Under the pieces are notes generated by a model that saw only the letters and a program-made list of their open reading frames with translations, searched no databases and was not told the origin of the DNA. The position numbers were made by a program, and so were the translations under genes. Below, in pieces: positions 1-11,289 of a DNA stretch of 64,000 nucleotides; position 1 is the first letter of the stretch, and each line of letters starts with the position of its first letter. The DNA is from Przewalskia tangutica (taxonomy: Eukaryota; Streptophyta; Magnoliopsida; Solanales; Solanaceae): assembly GCA_029844215.1 (NCBI GenBank), contig CM056731.1:83658992-83722991 (forward strand), read 5' to 3'.

Positions 1-2276
1 TCGAAAATCGTAAATGAAATCATAATAGTCTATATAAAGCGAAGACACGTATGATAACCAATTTCCGATACCTGATATAGCGATCATGTCAAGTCGTGGA
101 CTCACGCCCGAAGTCATCACTCAATATAACCATGGGTCTCATGCCCACAATATCAATCATGCGTGGAATTCCTTCCTCACCGCCGTGATCCATGATATAA
201 AAGCACCAAGGAATACATGAACACGTGTCCCACGTGTCAAAATAAAACCGCACGGGGTAAATGCGAAGGCATAGCCGACTACTAAAACCACGTACCAACA
301 ATGCTATAAAGCGTATCACGAGGTCTTTCTAGACGCGCCACATGATCGAATCGGCCACTCGCCCTCGGTATCAATGTGCGCGTCTAATCTGGACTCCGCG
401 ATCGCATGGCCACCTAGGCCGCATGAGGTATTCCCGCATCGAGGGTAGCTACTCGCCGGCATCGCCCCGGACTCGTAGCCGCGTGGCCACAAAGACCGCA
501 TGAGGTATTCCTCGCACACTAACACGGAACTCTCGTAGCTCGCATAGGTCCTGGAACCGCATGAGGCATCCTCGCGTCGGGCGGCTTAACCCCGGTATAA
601 CATGTCAAGAGGTGAGTGGTACAATACTAACATAACGGCTTATCGTTAAACAACATAAGCACAACAAGGAAACCCCTTTACACAAGCGTTACAAGATACT
701 AACACGTAGCATCATAACATGTTTACTTATCAATCCAACAAGAAAGTATTACAAGGCTATCACAAACCAACATAGTCAAGTTATTCACACAAGGTACTTT
801 CTATTTTATATCAACAAGTTCGGGTTTTTATCCCCAAAGTACTTCATACATTAACTCTTTAAAAGATCCGTTTCTTTCACAAGAGTCACACGATACCGTA
901 GTATCAAATAGAGTGACTATCTTTTAAGTAAACCAAAAAATTTCCTACCTTCTTTTGAACCAACTTAAGACAAAAGCATGCCTTCATTTTTAAGCGAAAA
1001 CACTTCAAATTTTCAAGTCTTTGTCTTTTATAAATCAAGTCCTTACTTTGAAATTTTAAGAAAATCAAAACTTGTTTATTAATGATCTTATTAAAGCAGC
1101 CATGATCTAGGAAATGTAATACAATTTTGTCTTATCTTAGCTTATCTGAGATGGAGGTTTCTCTGGTTTTAATAATACTTAATTAGTCAATACATTTTCC
1201 TTTATTAGCGCTATGATGGTTTGTTCGATACTTATTCTCATTTCCAAATCAATACAAGGCTTTCATAAACAATTAAGTAAACGTTCCTTTTATCTCTCTT
1301 AAGTCGTTATACCTAACTTCCCATAAAGCTAGTATAAATCTTAAGATTTTAAAACCAAGTATTACTCTTCTTTCAAAAACGATTCTTAATTCTTTTGAAA
1401 TACTTCAAGATTCTTATTATTTAAAACTCAAGTCAAAAGACATCAAGTAAAACCACGTTCGATTAACACACGTCGTCACCGTACTAAATATATTCTTTTA
1501 AAATATCATGCTCAAGAGGATAGGAAGAATCACATACCTCCTCGGCGAAATCCACCTACCAAGTCGAATATGTCGCGCGCAGAGTTTCAACCTATAATAT
1601 TCAAATACGTCTATCAACGTCTAGACTACTCTGTAGAATATTCTAAGCAGAGGGTTCTCTATTCTACGGAAAAATGGGCAGCACTTCCCTACCCGACAAA
1701 CTACTCACGTCTACTGTAAATACAGTCCTATGTAATTACAGTTCAATTCTCTTCTTTCAATAACCTTCTATATCTTATACTCACTTCTAACTACTACATG
1801 TAATTTCCAATTACAATAGAAGGACAAGATTAATTACCTCGATAAGCCCAAAATTATCCAAGTTTTAATGTCGATCCTGAGCAACGTTTAGCTCCTACTA
1901 CGTGCGCTCCAACCCGCTTCAATCAACCCTTATACGCTCCTAACTAACTCCTCTTTAAGAACCAACTTAAACAAGTGAAGAACACTAAGGTTCTTGTCCT
2001 CACAACTCTCGGCCAAGGTGAGGCTTTAGGGGCTAGGGTGTGAAATCTTTTCTAACTTTTGGTTAACAATCTTCCTAATACACTAAGGAAGAACACTTAA
2101 GAGTTTAGGAATTTTTGGACAAAGTTTGGTTAAGGGAAAGGGGTGTTTCGGACGAAGGCTTTCAAGGAAGGGGGGGGGGGGGGGAAGTTTGGACGAGAAC
2201 TTCAACTAAAGGGGGAGAGGGATTTTGAGACTTGGAAATTGTTCAAGTGATGAAGAAGTCTTGCTATCAAGGGGTG

Positions 2277-2285
2277 TATTTATAG
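2277..2285 (-). promoter_or_regulatory. LTR TATA box
   Basis: The minus strand reads CTATAAATA. The same 9-mer sits at the equivalent place in nine LTR copies of both orientations: 2277, 9616, 15917, 18025, 24293, 29985, 42054 (+), 44925 and 52252. It lies about 390-620 bp from the LTR start, so U3 is short and the transcribed R/U5 is 2-3 kb. Confidence 0.7.
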
Positions 2286-2380
2286 AACCTTCAATGGTCT
2301 AGATTAAAACAAATGGAGGGTGAAGATTTGGATCCATGTGAAGAATGAGGTCTTCCAACCAAGTGTCCACCACAAAGTTG

Positions 2381-2453
2381 GGACATATGTCCACCACAAC
2401 CTTGGGACATATGTCCCCCACAACAATGAGCCATGTGGCCATCCACATGGCTC
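2381..2453. repeat. U3 palindromes and hairpin
   Basis: The perfect 12-bp palindrome GGACATATGTCC occurs twice, 24 bp apart (2381-2392 and 2405-2416). It is followed by an inverted repeat with 11-bp perfect arms (2428-2438 and 2443-2453) around a 4-base loop. All lie upstream of the TATA box in the element's own orientation. The set is repeated in the sister LTR at 18129-18140, 18153-18164 and 18176-18201. A dimeric-factor binding role is inference. Confidence 0.6.
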
Positions 2454-2894
2454 ACAAAACCGTCCAAATATCTACTCCCACTCACCAAAAGAAAATATCT
2501 TCCAAGACTTTGACCACTTGACCATGCAAATCGTCCAACAATTCGTCCACTTGAGGGTGACACATGTCGCCCTCTCGTTGGTCCAAAATATTTATTTTCC
2601 GAAAATATCCGTAATGCCAAAAATCCGAAAATAAAGTGGGCCTCACAAAACCGTAAATTCTCTCGTTGGCCCCACGTGACCAATTCCGGAAATTAAAATT
2701 TCAATACTTCTAAAATATTCCAAAAAGTCCGAATACCAAATCTGGGATCCAATTCCCATTAACGAACCTTTTTACTTTACAAAAACCAGAAACTTTTCCG
2801 TCGAAAAATCACATCTTTCTTCCTTTCCAAAATTAATGTCGTATTCTCGTACGTACGTCCTCACATACATACTCTGGAACTACGGGGTGTAACA

Positions 2895-2929
2895 TTCTCC
2901 CCTCCTTAGAAACATTCGTCCCGAATGTT
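2895..2929 (-). other. Polypurine tract and adjacent stem-loop (outer element)
   Basis: On the minus strand a purine-rich tract (CTAAGGAGGGGAGAA, 2895-2909) directly precedes the 3' LTR, as expected for the plus-strand DNA primer. Just upstream is a perfect 8-bp inverted repeat, AACATTCG / CGAATGTT with a 3-base loop (2911-2929). The pair recurs in every element of the window whose 3' junction is visible. Confidence 0.75.
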
Positions 2930-3255
2930 CCTTCTAAGTCTCAAAACATACATGCGCCGGTATAGTCTTCACTACTATACTTACGAAACCAATTATGCCA
3001 CACCTGGCCATAATAACACACACGCAAATACTTAAATCCAAGTTCACAAGGAATCACCTCTAGCATCACAAAAACTCCCACCCAAGGTATAAAGGATACT
3101 CCCCTTGCACCTTCACTTCACAAAAGAAATGATCACTTCTATCCTCTTAACACATGCTCGCTTCTTCCCTTACTCGTCGTACCCTTCTCGTACCCAAACT
3201 CCAAGTGTCGACGCCGATTATCCACACGACTTACGCTGACTCACGGTGTCAATAA

Positions 3256-3780
3256 CTACTCCTGGATAAGCTTCACCTTATCCGCTGCCTGCTGTATCAA
3301 GTCTGGACCAACTATCTGAATCTTGCCAACATCGAACCAATCGACCGGCAAACTACACTTCCGCCCATACGAGGCTTCATAAGGTACCCTCTGAATACTG
3401 AAATGGTAGCTAGTATAATACTTACTCAACAAGAGGCGAATAATCCTTACAGCTACCTCTGAAATCAAAACACCGGCCCGAGGGTGAATGCAATACTGAG
3501 ACTCACCTGAGTTCCTAACCTTGCCTGGTAAAACCTCTATAAAAAGAAATAGCCGTAAACTGGGCTCCACTGCCTGCCATAAAGTGAAAGTAGGAACCCT
3601 GTGCAGCCTTACAACTTTCCTGATATATAACATCTCGCATAACCCTCCGCCGAGTAAATGCATCGATCTGGTGAAAGACAAGATGGGCTGACCTCATCGG
3701 CCCGACTACTGGTCGAACGCATCCACGAACTCGTACGATGGTCAACTAAACTTGGGCCTAACACCCTCGTGACCCTATCA
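3256..3780 (-). pseudogene. Integrase remnant (core and C-terminal part), outer element
   Basis: Minus-strand translations, in different frames, hold recognisable Ty3/gypsy integrase pieces. At 3515-3745 there is a core segment with SAHLV and GSGAQFTA (the family usually has SAHFLP and SDRGAQFT). At 3256-3420 lies SYHFSIQRVPYEASYGRKC followed by DWFDVGK and GPDLIQQAADKVKLIQE, the usual block after the catalytic Glu. The first-domain zinc motif and everything before it are missing. The SDRG aspartate is not visible in the better copy, where GSG stands in its place. Frames are broken at least twice. Non-functional; family assignment is secure. Confidence 0.8.
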
Positions 3781-4268
3781 CATAGCGGGACCACCACAAA
3801 TTTTCCTTACTTCAAACCGGGCTGCGGGTTGACCCGCAATCTGGCCTCAACCCGACCCATTTATCGCGCCAAGCTCTTGTTTCCCGATCCGGAACAATCT
3901 CACCATCGAGTCACGAAAACCTAGTGGTCTTCTTAGCTCAACTACCCTCTTTCATTTCACACTACTCAGGGACTTATCACACAAATATATCTCACGTATA
4001 CTATGCACTCCGATAAGGGTCAAACATAAAAATAAATCTTTTACTCAAGATGGCCTCGCCTCTAAGGTCTCCACGTATAATATTCTAAGGCTCACACTTT
4101 CCCTATCCCCAATCTTACCCTTTTAACTAACCATGATTTCTAATCACAACTAACACAATGCTATCTGAACATAACACTTAAAATATACTCATCTTATCAC
4201 ACATACTAATCTCTAGAGGGTTAAGGATATACCAGTATCTACTGCTTCACTCCCCTTTGTCGTTCTAA
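3781..4268. other. Internal spacer between gag and integrase remnants
   Basis: No gene is visible. The minus strand contains a segment found in the same place in the inner element (about 11290-11440) and, sense, in the elements at 56360-56510, 36890-36970 and 61890-61950: a stretch reading GGGTCACGAGGGTG followed by GGCCCAAGT. It marks the junction where PR-RT-RNase H is absent. The rest is AT-rich and unique within the element. Confidence 0.6.
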
Positions 4269-5302
4269 TCAATCCTGCCCTGTTGGGCGAATAGCTAGAG
4301 AAGGTGATGAACTAGCCACTGATCCTGAAGGCTGAGTCTCTACATCCGCGCCACCTCTAGTCGGATAATTTCTCGCAAAATAGCCCTGTTGGCCGCAAGC
4401 ATAACAAGCTGTCGAAGTAGTACGACACTCCCCACAATGACATCTACCACAACGGCCACACCGAGGTGGGGGTGGCCTCACTGCAGCTAACACCCCTCTC
4501 GAACCACCGAATCCATGGCCCGATGCGGTGGGTTGAGTCCTCCTACTTGTATCCCTCCTACTTGCATCCCTCCTACTTGAACATTCCCTCGTCACATGGC
4601 CCTAACGGCCGCAGGTAAAACAAGCACCAACAAAAAGACGAAATTCCCCGGGATGGCGCGCCTGCTGTGAACAACGAGGAAAATCGAATCCGGTGGTGGA
4701 ACCTACGTGTATCTGTGAACCAGAAGCCCTGGAGCTCTGACCAACTCCTGCATACCCCGAACGTCCTGAAGTCTATGGAGGACCACTCTGTACTGGCGGA
4801 GGCGCATAACTTGATCTGCTGGAGAAGGTCGCCTCGAAAGTTACCAAAGGACCTGCATTACGGCCTCTTACCTGCTGATCTTGGTTAACCCGTCGATCCC
4901 TACGTTTCTCGGCCTGCTGCGCATAAGCCCGTACGCAGGCCATGCTCATGCCTGACTGAAGAGCTACTCTTGCACAACCCTCTTTTAGATAATCATCAAG
5001 ACCCGTGATAAATCGGTACATAATATACTCTCTGGTTACTAAATCCCTAGCTAATGTGGTCGTCTCTTTGCAATCCATACTTTACGCTCTTGGTCGTGGG
5101 CGAAGGTTCAAATATCATGGCGCGATGAGCTAACTGCCATTGTGCTAGACTCTCTTTGAAATGGCGACGTCGCAGAACTCCCTGAATGAAGCACCACCTC
5201 AGGTGATGATTGGGCCTGTGCCCTCCTAACCCTCTGTGCTCTACTTGCAGCTCCCTCGGCTGCCTTGACCTTCTGGGCCAGGGTTGCCTTGCGTGGAGGC
5301 AT
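4269..5302 (-). pseudogene. Shortened gag of the outer element
   Basis: The start is the ATG at 5302, reading MPPRKAT, the usual opening of Tekay-type gag. About 65 residues on, the sequence jumps to a block with YRFITGLDDYLKEGCARVAL and SMACVRAYAQQAEKRR (4773-5078), which lies late in full-length gag. The central capsid block with LRDTAVDWFDSWE, seen in the gags at 25489-26715 and 48870-50012, is missing. The C-terminal part (4269-4595) has a CCHC zinc knuckle, CYACGQQGYFARNY, with its His and last Cys both read as Tyr. It ends LAIRPTGQD and TGA at 4269-4271. Frames change at least twice. The same central gap occurs in two other elements here, so it is inherited. Confidence 0.8.
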
Positions 5303-5493
5303 AACTGGTAAGGGAAAGAAATACGTTAGAGGGGTCCAACTTATAACACAGCTCTAAGGCACGATCTCAGAGTGAGAAGAATGGAAACCAATCCTAAATA
5401 TCCTATAGCCTCACGATTATTGGTGTGGTGCACAACACCGATAATCAGACTTCTACTAGATACGGTCTGTAGACACTTTCAGAGGATTAACTA

Positions 5494-5503
5494 CTCGATA
5501 CCA
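5494..5503 (-). other. Primer-binding site (tRNA-iMet type), altered
   Basis: The complement should read TGGTATCAGAGC. Here CTCTGATACCA is read CTCGATACCA. It lies four bases inside the 5' LTR, which starts at 5508 in + coordinates. The identical one-base loss occurs at 12756-12766 and 50197-50207, while 26906-26917 is intact. Confidence 0.8.
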
Positions 5504-5507
5504 CTTT

Positions 5508-6512
5508 TGTCACGACCGAACCGGGCGTGATCGTGCCTACGGGCACCCAGTAGACATACATCGAGTAACGGCGGAATATAAAACAAGACATGAAACAATA
5601 TGAAGAGAAAGCAGTTTATCGAGAAAAGTTGCCTTTCGGCATATATATATAAAAACTTGAGCGATTACACCCTTTTACAAACTCGCCTGTGGTACTACAG
5701 AGCGTCTAAGAATGTTATAACAACAATGGCGGGACGGGGCCCGCCATACCACGAATGTAGTACCTACAACGAGGGGACTATACGAAAGATAAGCCTCAGA
5801 CACGGAGCTTCCCAAACGCTGACGTGACCACATGAGAGAGGATCAACAAGCGGTGTATCTCTACGTGGCATGAACACAGCCCCGAAGGAGGTCGATCTGG
5901 TACCAAGTATGTGGCGAAAATCGTAAATGAAATCATAATAGTCTATATAAAGCAGAAGACATATATGATAACCAATTTCGATACCTGATATGTGATCATG
6001 TCAAGTCAGGGACTCACGCCCTTAAAGTCATAACTCAATATAACCATGGGTCTCATGCCCACAATATCAATCATGCCCATGGAATTCCTTCCTCACTGCT
6101 GACAGTCCATGATATAAAAGCACCAAGGAATACACATGAACACGGGTCCGCGTGTCAAAATAAAACCGTCTGGGGGTAAATGCGAAGGCATAGCCGACTA
6201 CTAAAACCCACAGTACCAACAATGCTATAAAACTGTATCACGAGGTCTTTCTAGACCGCGCCACATGATCGAAGCTGGCCGCTCGCCCTCAGTATCAATG
6301 TGCGCGTCTAATCCTGAACTCCGCTGATCCGCGTAAACCACCCAGCGCGTGAGGTATTCCCGCATCGAGGATAGCTACTCGCCGGCATCGTCCCGGACTC
6401 GTAGCCGCGTGGCCACATAGACGCATGAGGTATTCCTCGCACTAACACCGGAACTCGTAGCTCGCATAGGTCCCTGGACCCGCGTGAGCATCCTCCGCGT
6501 CGAGGCGACTTA
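5508..6512 (-). repeat. 5' LTR of the outer element, first segment (U5 end)
   Basis: It begins with TGTCACGACC, the complement of the LTR end ..GTGACA, and aligns with positions 1-570 of the window from about 5917. It stops at 6512, where the inner element inserted; the LTR resumes at 16337. It contains the CGCATGAGGTATTCC module (6290-6500). Short open frames here are not supported as genes. Confidence 0.88.
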
Positions 6513-8640
6513 TGTCACGACCGAACCGGGCGTGGTGGTGCCTTACCGGGCACCCAGTAGACATACATCGAGTAATCGTGGAACATAAAGACAATACATG
6601 AAACCGATGTAATAAGGCGGTGAAATAAGAAAGCAGGCTAACCAAAGCGGTTACCTCGGTATATATATAAATAACAACTTTTTCAACATGAGCAGTTTAA
6701 TCCTTTTTACAAACCACCTGTACAAGATTACTACGGACCTCTAAGAATGATACGACAACAATGGCGGGACGGGGCCCGCCAAACCACGAATGTAAACACT
6801 TACGGCGGCGGGGACTATACGTGATAAGCCTCGGAGAAGCGGAGCTTCCCAAACGCTGGCGTGACCACGAGAGCTAGGATCAACGGCGGTGTACCTCAAC
6901 TGCGGCATGAACGCGGCCCCGAAGGAGGTCGATACAGTGCAGAGTATGTGGCTGAAAATACATATCGTAAATGAAATCATAGCGATCATATAAAGCGGGA
7001 GACATGTATGATAACCAAACTACGATTTACAACAAAGCGATCATGTCAAGTCGGGGACTCACGCCCTCAGTCATCACTCAAGTATAACAATGGGTCTCGG
7101 GCCCACAACATCAATCATGCGTGGAATACCTTCCTCACCGCCGTGATCTATGATATAAAAGCACCAAGGAACACACATGAACACCAGTCCGCTGTGTCAT
7201 AATAAAATCTGCGGGGTAAGTGCGAAGGCATAGCCGGCTACTAAAAACCCACGGTACCAACAAGGTCATGAAGCGTATCATAAGATCTGTCTAGACCGTC
7301 ACATGATCAAAGGCGGCCACTTGCGCGATGATCGATGTCTGCGTCTAACCTCGGAACTCCGCTGACTCCGCGTAGGCCAATCTCATCGGCCGCATGAGGT
7401 ATTCCCGCATCGGTAGCTACTCCGGCATCGTCACGACTTCGCGATCCGCATGGCCACATAGACCGCATGCCCATAAAGGACGACACTAACACGGAACTCT
7501 CGTAGCTCGCGTAGGCCCTCGGGACTGCGTGAGGTATTCTCGAATCATAGGTCCATCGACCCGCTGAGTCTACCCGCATCGGAGGCGGCTTAACCGGAAT
7601 CATCTCGAGATGAGTGATGTAAAATACTAACACAACGACTTATCGTTAAGCAACATAAGCACAACAAAGAAACCCTTTACACAACATCACAAGATACTAA
7701 CACACGTAGCATCCTAGCATGTTTACTTATCAATCAACAAGAAAGTATTACCAGGCTATCACAAACCAACACAATCAAGTTATACACACAAGGTACTTTC
7801 TACTATATGCCAACAAGTTCGGGGTTTTATCCCCAAAGTACTTCATACATGAACTCGTTAAAGATACGTTACTTTCACAATGTCACACAATACCCGTAGT
7901 ATAAAAATAGAGTGACTATCCTTTTAAAGTAAATCAATTACTTCTCTTTGTAAAATCAAGTAGCAACATTCTTTTCCAATGATCAAGTTTGCCTAATTTC
8001 CAATGTTCAAGTTTCTCGTTTTAGAAAGGTTTCGTAGTTCATAGTCTTATTCATTTAAGAATATAATTCTCTTTTAAACTATCTGAGAAACATAAGTCTT
8101 ATATGTGAGTAGGATATTCTTGTTTATAACAATCTTATTACAGCAGCCATGATCTAGGAAATATCATTTTGTCTCATCTTAGCTTCATGCGGATGGAAGT
8201 TTCTCTTGGTTTTAATAATACTTAATTATTAAAAACATTTCCTCTTATAAGCCTGCGATGGTTTGTCGATACACATTCGATTTCCAAAATCAAGAAAACA
8301 TTCTTAAGACGTTATACCTAACTTTCCATAAAGCTAGCATAACTCTTAAGTTTTCAAAACAAATCAAGTACTACTTCTTCTTTCGAAATGATTCAAAAAT
8401 CTTTTGAAATACTTCAAGTTCTTTATTAACACATAACACGCCAGTTATAGTTCAAATCAGTTACCTTTTTAAAAACCACAAGTATTTTCTTACCAACATA
8501 AAGTCATTATAACCAACTTCCCATAAAGTCATTATAACACTTTATGTTTAAACCAATCAAATACATTTAGCACGTATGCGTCACCGTACTACATAGTTCA
8601 CACATATCATGCTAGAAGAGATAGGAAGAGGTTCACATAC

Positions 8641-8734
8641 CTCGGCGAGTATCGACAAATAGCAAAACGCTCCAAGTACTTCAAACCGTCGGCTACGCCT
8701 TAGCGATGGATCGCGCCATACGTAGTACTTCAAC
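8641..8734 (-). other. Candidate leader exon within LTR R/U5
   Basis: On the minus strand the segment is preceded by TTATAG and followed by GTATGTGA, a good splice donor. The same flanks bracket a segment of 53-101 nt at the corresponding place in the +strand LTRs, for example 38822-38876. Splicing is inferred from signal conservation only. Confidence 0.4.
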
Positions 8735-9615
8735 CTATAAGGCCAAGCGCTTATTAACATTTAGATCCCTTCGTAGAACATTCTACGAGAAAATTGGCGA
8801 CACCTCCCCCGCACATGGCGTAAATCTCTCCTCATCGAGGTTGGCTACAAGCCAACCGAGGGTTATACGTCTAACCCTAACAGTACAATTCTACTCCACG
8901 GTACTACTACACAAGTCTCATGTCTGACCTATGTAATTCTGATTCGGATTCTTCTTTAAATTCGGGCTTAAGTCGCAAGACATTGCGTAAGTATTATCGG
9001 GCTTAAGTCAAAAGACATTGCCGATAACTACGTTCGAGACTATATATATAGTATACTTCAACTATATAGTCTAACAATCATGTAATTTCCAATTACAATA
9101 GAGGACAAGATATTTACCTCGATAAGCCCATAATTATCCTAGTTTAAATGTCGATCTGAGCAAGGTTTAGCTCTACTCGTGCGCTCAGGCCCGCTCCAAA
9201 CAACCCTTAGAAGTTCTAACCAACTTCTACTTATGACTTCAACTACGGTGAAGATTTTCCTTAGGGTTTCGGTTTTGTGGTAGTGGAAGTATAATAGTAT
9301 TTTCTGGGCTTTTCGTATAGGTATATCCTTATAATACTACAAGGTATATGGCTAAGGTAATTTGGGCATTATAACAATACTTTTGAGAGTATTTCTACCA
9401 AGAGGGGGGGGTATATACGAGACAACACCACAAGGGGGGGGTGTATACCTCGGCCTACCCACTAGGGGTACTCTCGACGAGGGTGGGGAGGGCTCTCGGC
9501 CAAAGGGCCAACTCAAAGGGGAGAGGGTGTTGGGCGAAAACACCACACAAAGGGAGGAGGATTTAGAACACTGAGGAAATAATTGGAATGGAGGAAGAAG
9601 TCTTCCACGGGGGGG

Positions 9616-9624
9616 TATTTATAG
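9616..9624 (-). promoter_or_regulatory. LTR TATA box (inner 3' LTR)
   Basis: CTATAAATA on the minus strand, followed downstream by C-rich RNA-sense sequence. The equivalent box of the partner LTR is at 15917-15925. Confidence 0.7.
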
Positions 9625-10016
9625 GTCAAGCAAAGGCCAACCAATGGCCAAGATCAATCCATGTGTTAGGCAAGTGTAGGGCTAGGATTTACCAAACACA
9701 AATATCCTACCTACCCTTGACTTTGTCAAGGCACAAAAAACGTGCCTTACCTTGTCCATTTCGTCCAAATGGACGATTTGAAATCCACCAATGAGAGGGT
9801 GCCAAGTGGCGCCTCTTGTTGGTCCAACACGTTCGTCTCTCGGAAAAATCCGCAAAAATAAAAATGACATAGCGGAAATTCCCTACGAAAGGCGTGAAAA
9901 CGTTTCGTCGAAAACGACTCTAAGCGGGTGTTGTGAACAAAATTAATTCGCAAGCCTTAATCACAAGTTCAAATTTCTCGTGCGTCCTACGTACATACTG
10001 AAATACGGGTATAACA

Positions 10017-10049
10017 TTCTCCTCCTTAGAAACATTCGTCCCGAATGTT
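10017..10049 (-). other. Polypurine tract and stem-loop (inner element)
   Basis: The minus strand has the purine tract CTAAGGAGGAGAA next to the 3' LTR. The AACATTCG / CGAATGTT inverted repeat lies at 10031-10049, the same spacing as in the outer element. Confidence 0.75.
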
Positions 10050-10365
10050 CCTTCTAAGTCTCAAAACGAACGCGCGCCAGTATAGTCTTCACTACTACAC
10101 TTACGAAACACAGCTGGCCACAGAAGCACCTGCGTAAATACTTACATCAAAGTACACGAGGAAACACCTCTAATCATCACCACAAAACACTTCTCACCGG
10201 GGTCTAAAATATACTTCCTTCGCACCTTCTCTTTACAAAAGAAATGATCACACCTAAGCTCGCCATACATGCTCGCTTCTCTCTTTACTCGTCGTAGATA
10301 CCACTTTGTCACTTTGCCTGAGGCATTAACCTTCTCAGGCGACCCAACAAATGGTACCACTTTTG

Positions 10366-11289
10366 TCACTTTGTCGCGAGCCTTGCTCCGACGACCCAAC
10401 AAATGGTACCGGGCTGCATGCGATCCCTGAGGATGTCGTACACTCGAACTCTTACCACATTCTGATACGGCTTCAGTATGCAAAACTCGGGGTTACTATC
10501 TCTAACGTGGTCATCATTAACTGGGAACACTCTGGATGGATCTCCGATACTTTCCCGATCATAACAATACGAAAGACCGGACATACTGCCTCCTAAGTCG
10601 GACGGCAAAAGCTAACATATAGGCAACCTGGCCTATTCTTCACATGGACTCAAAGGCCCAAAGTAACTCGGGCTAAGTTCCCTCTGTCTTCCAAAGCTCG
10701 TCACACCCAATCCGGGGTGGTACTTTCAAGAAGACCGACCGTCAACCTGAACTCTAAGCGTCGTCGCCGATCATCCGCACGATTTCCTCTGAGCTGCCAG
10801 AACTTCTTCTAGACAAGCTTCTCACTATCCACGATCTGTGGAACAAGCTGAACCAATTATGCGAACCTTGCCAACATCGAACCACTCGGCCAGGCAACTT
10901 ACACATCCGCCCCTACAAGGCTTAATAAGGCGACATCCGAACACCGAAATGGTAGCTTAAACACTCTCCTCCACGGAGACAACAATCTTCACAACTACCC
11001 ACGAAATACACACCTGGCGAGGCGAATGCGGTCGAGACTCACCGAGTTCTTAACCACCTTGGTAAAACTTCCAGAAAAACGAAAATAGCCACAATCTGGG
11101 CTTCACTGCCTGACATAAGGTGAAGGTAGGCACCTCGTGCAGCCTTACAACCTTTCTGATATAACATCTAGCATAACCTCTGCAGAAAGCGGTCCCGAGC
11201 GAAGAACACGATGGGCTGCCCCATCGACCCGACCGGTCGAACGTATCCACGAACTCGTCTGTTTGGTTAACTAAACTCGGGCCTAACAC
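10366..11289 (-). pseudogene. Integrase remnants, inner element
   Basis: Three recognisable pieces in broken frames, in minus-strand order. At 11050-11289, GYARCYIRKVVRLHEVPTFTL belongs to the integrase core. At about 10801-10940, DNA collinear with 3256-3420 of the outer element gives the SYHSSIQ-to-GPDLV block. At 10366-10608, SIGDPSRVFPVND is the tail seen intact at 45546-45809 (IGDPSRVHPIDD) before the chromodomain-like end. Positions 10298-10409 hold a short imperfect tandem duplication. It is a pseudogene; the first catalytic region and zinc domain are absent. Confidence 0.72.

Larger units (their letters stand above)
1..2894 (-). repeat. 3' LTR of the outer element (partial)
   Basis: The first bases match the right LTR from about 5917, so roughly 410 bp of this LTR is missing to the left. 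It ends at 2894 with the complement of TGTTAC. U3 is the right-hand ~600 bp and carries the TATA box at 2277-2285; everything left of it would be R/U5. Positions 350-590 hold a degenerate tandem module built on CGCATGAGGTATTCC that recurs in most LTRs here. A run of about 17 G lies near 2170. Nothing coding is supported; open frames around 2291-2683 contain the 24-bp palindrome repeat and are not conserved proteins. Confidence 0.85.
6513..10016 (-). repeat. 3' LTR of the inner element
   Basis: 3504 bp, paired with 12771-16331 and collinear throughout. It holds the CGCATGAGG-type module (7310-7590), a short direct repeat around GCTTAAGTC..AAGACATTGCCG (8945-9020), a candidate exon (8641-8734), poly-G stretches around 9403-9500 and a TATA box (9616-9624). 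No gene is supported. Confidence 0.9.

Noticed and set aside
2291..2683. 130-codon minus-strand frame with GGHMSQGCGGHMSQ, also at 18039-18431
   Set aside because: Lies in U3 across the palindromes; present twice only because it sits in an LTR pair. The +strand frame over it is equally open.
3658..3924. +strand frame of 88 codons, and similar +strand frames at 25548-25913 and 26070-26328
   Set aside because: Antisense shadows of minus-strand integrase and gag remnants.
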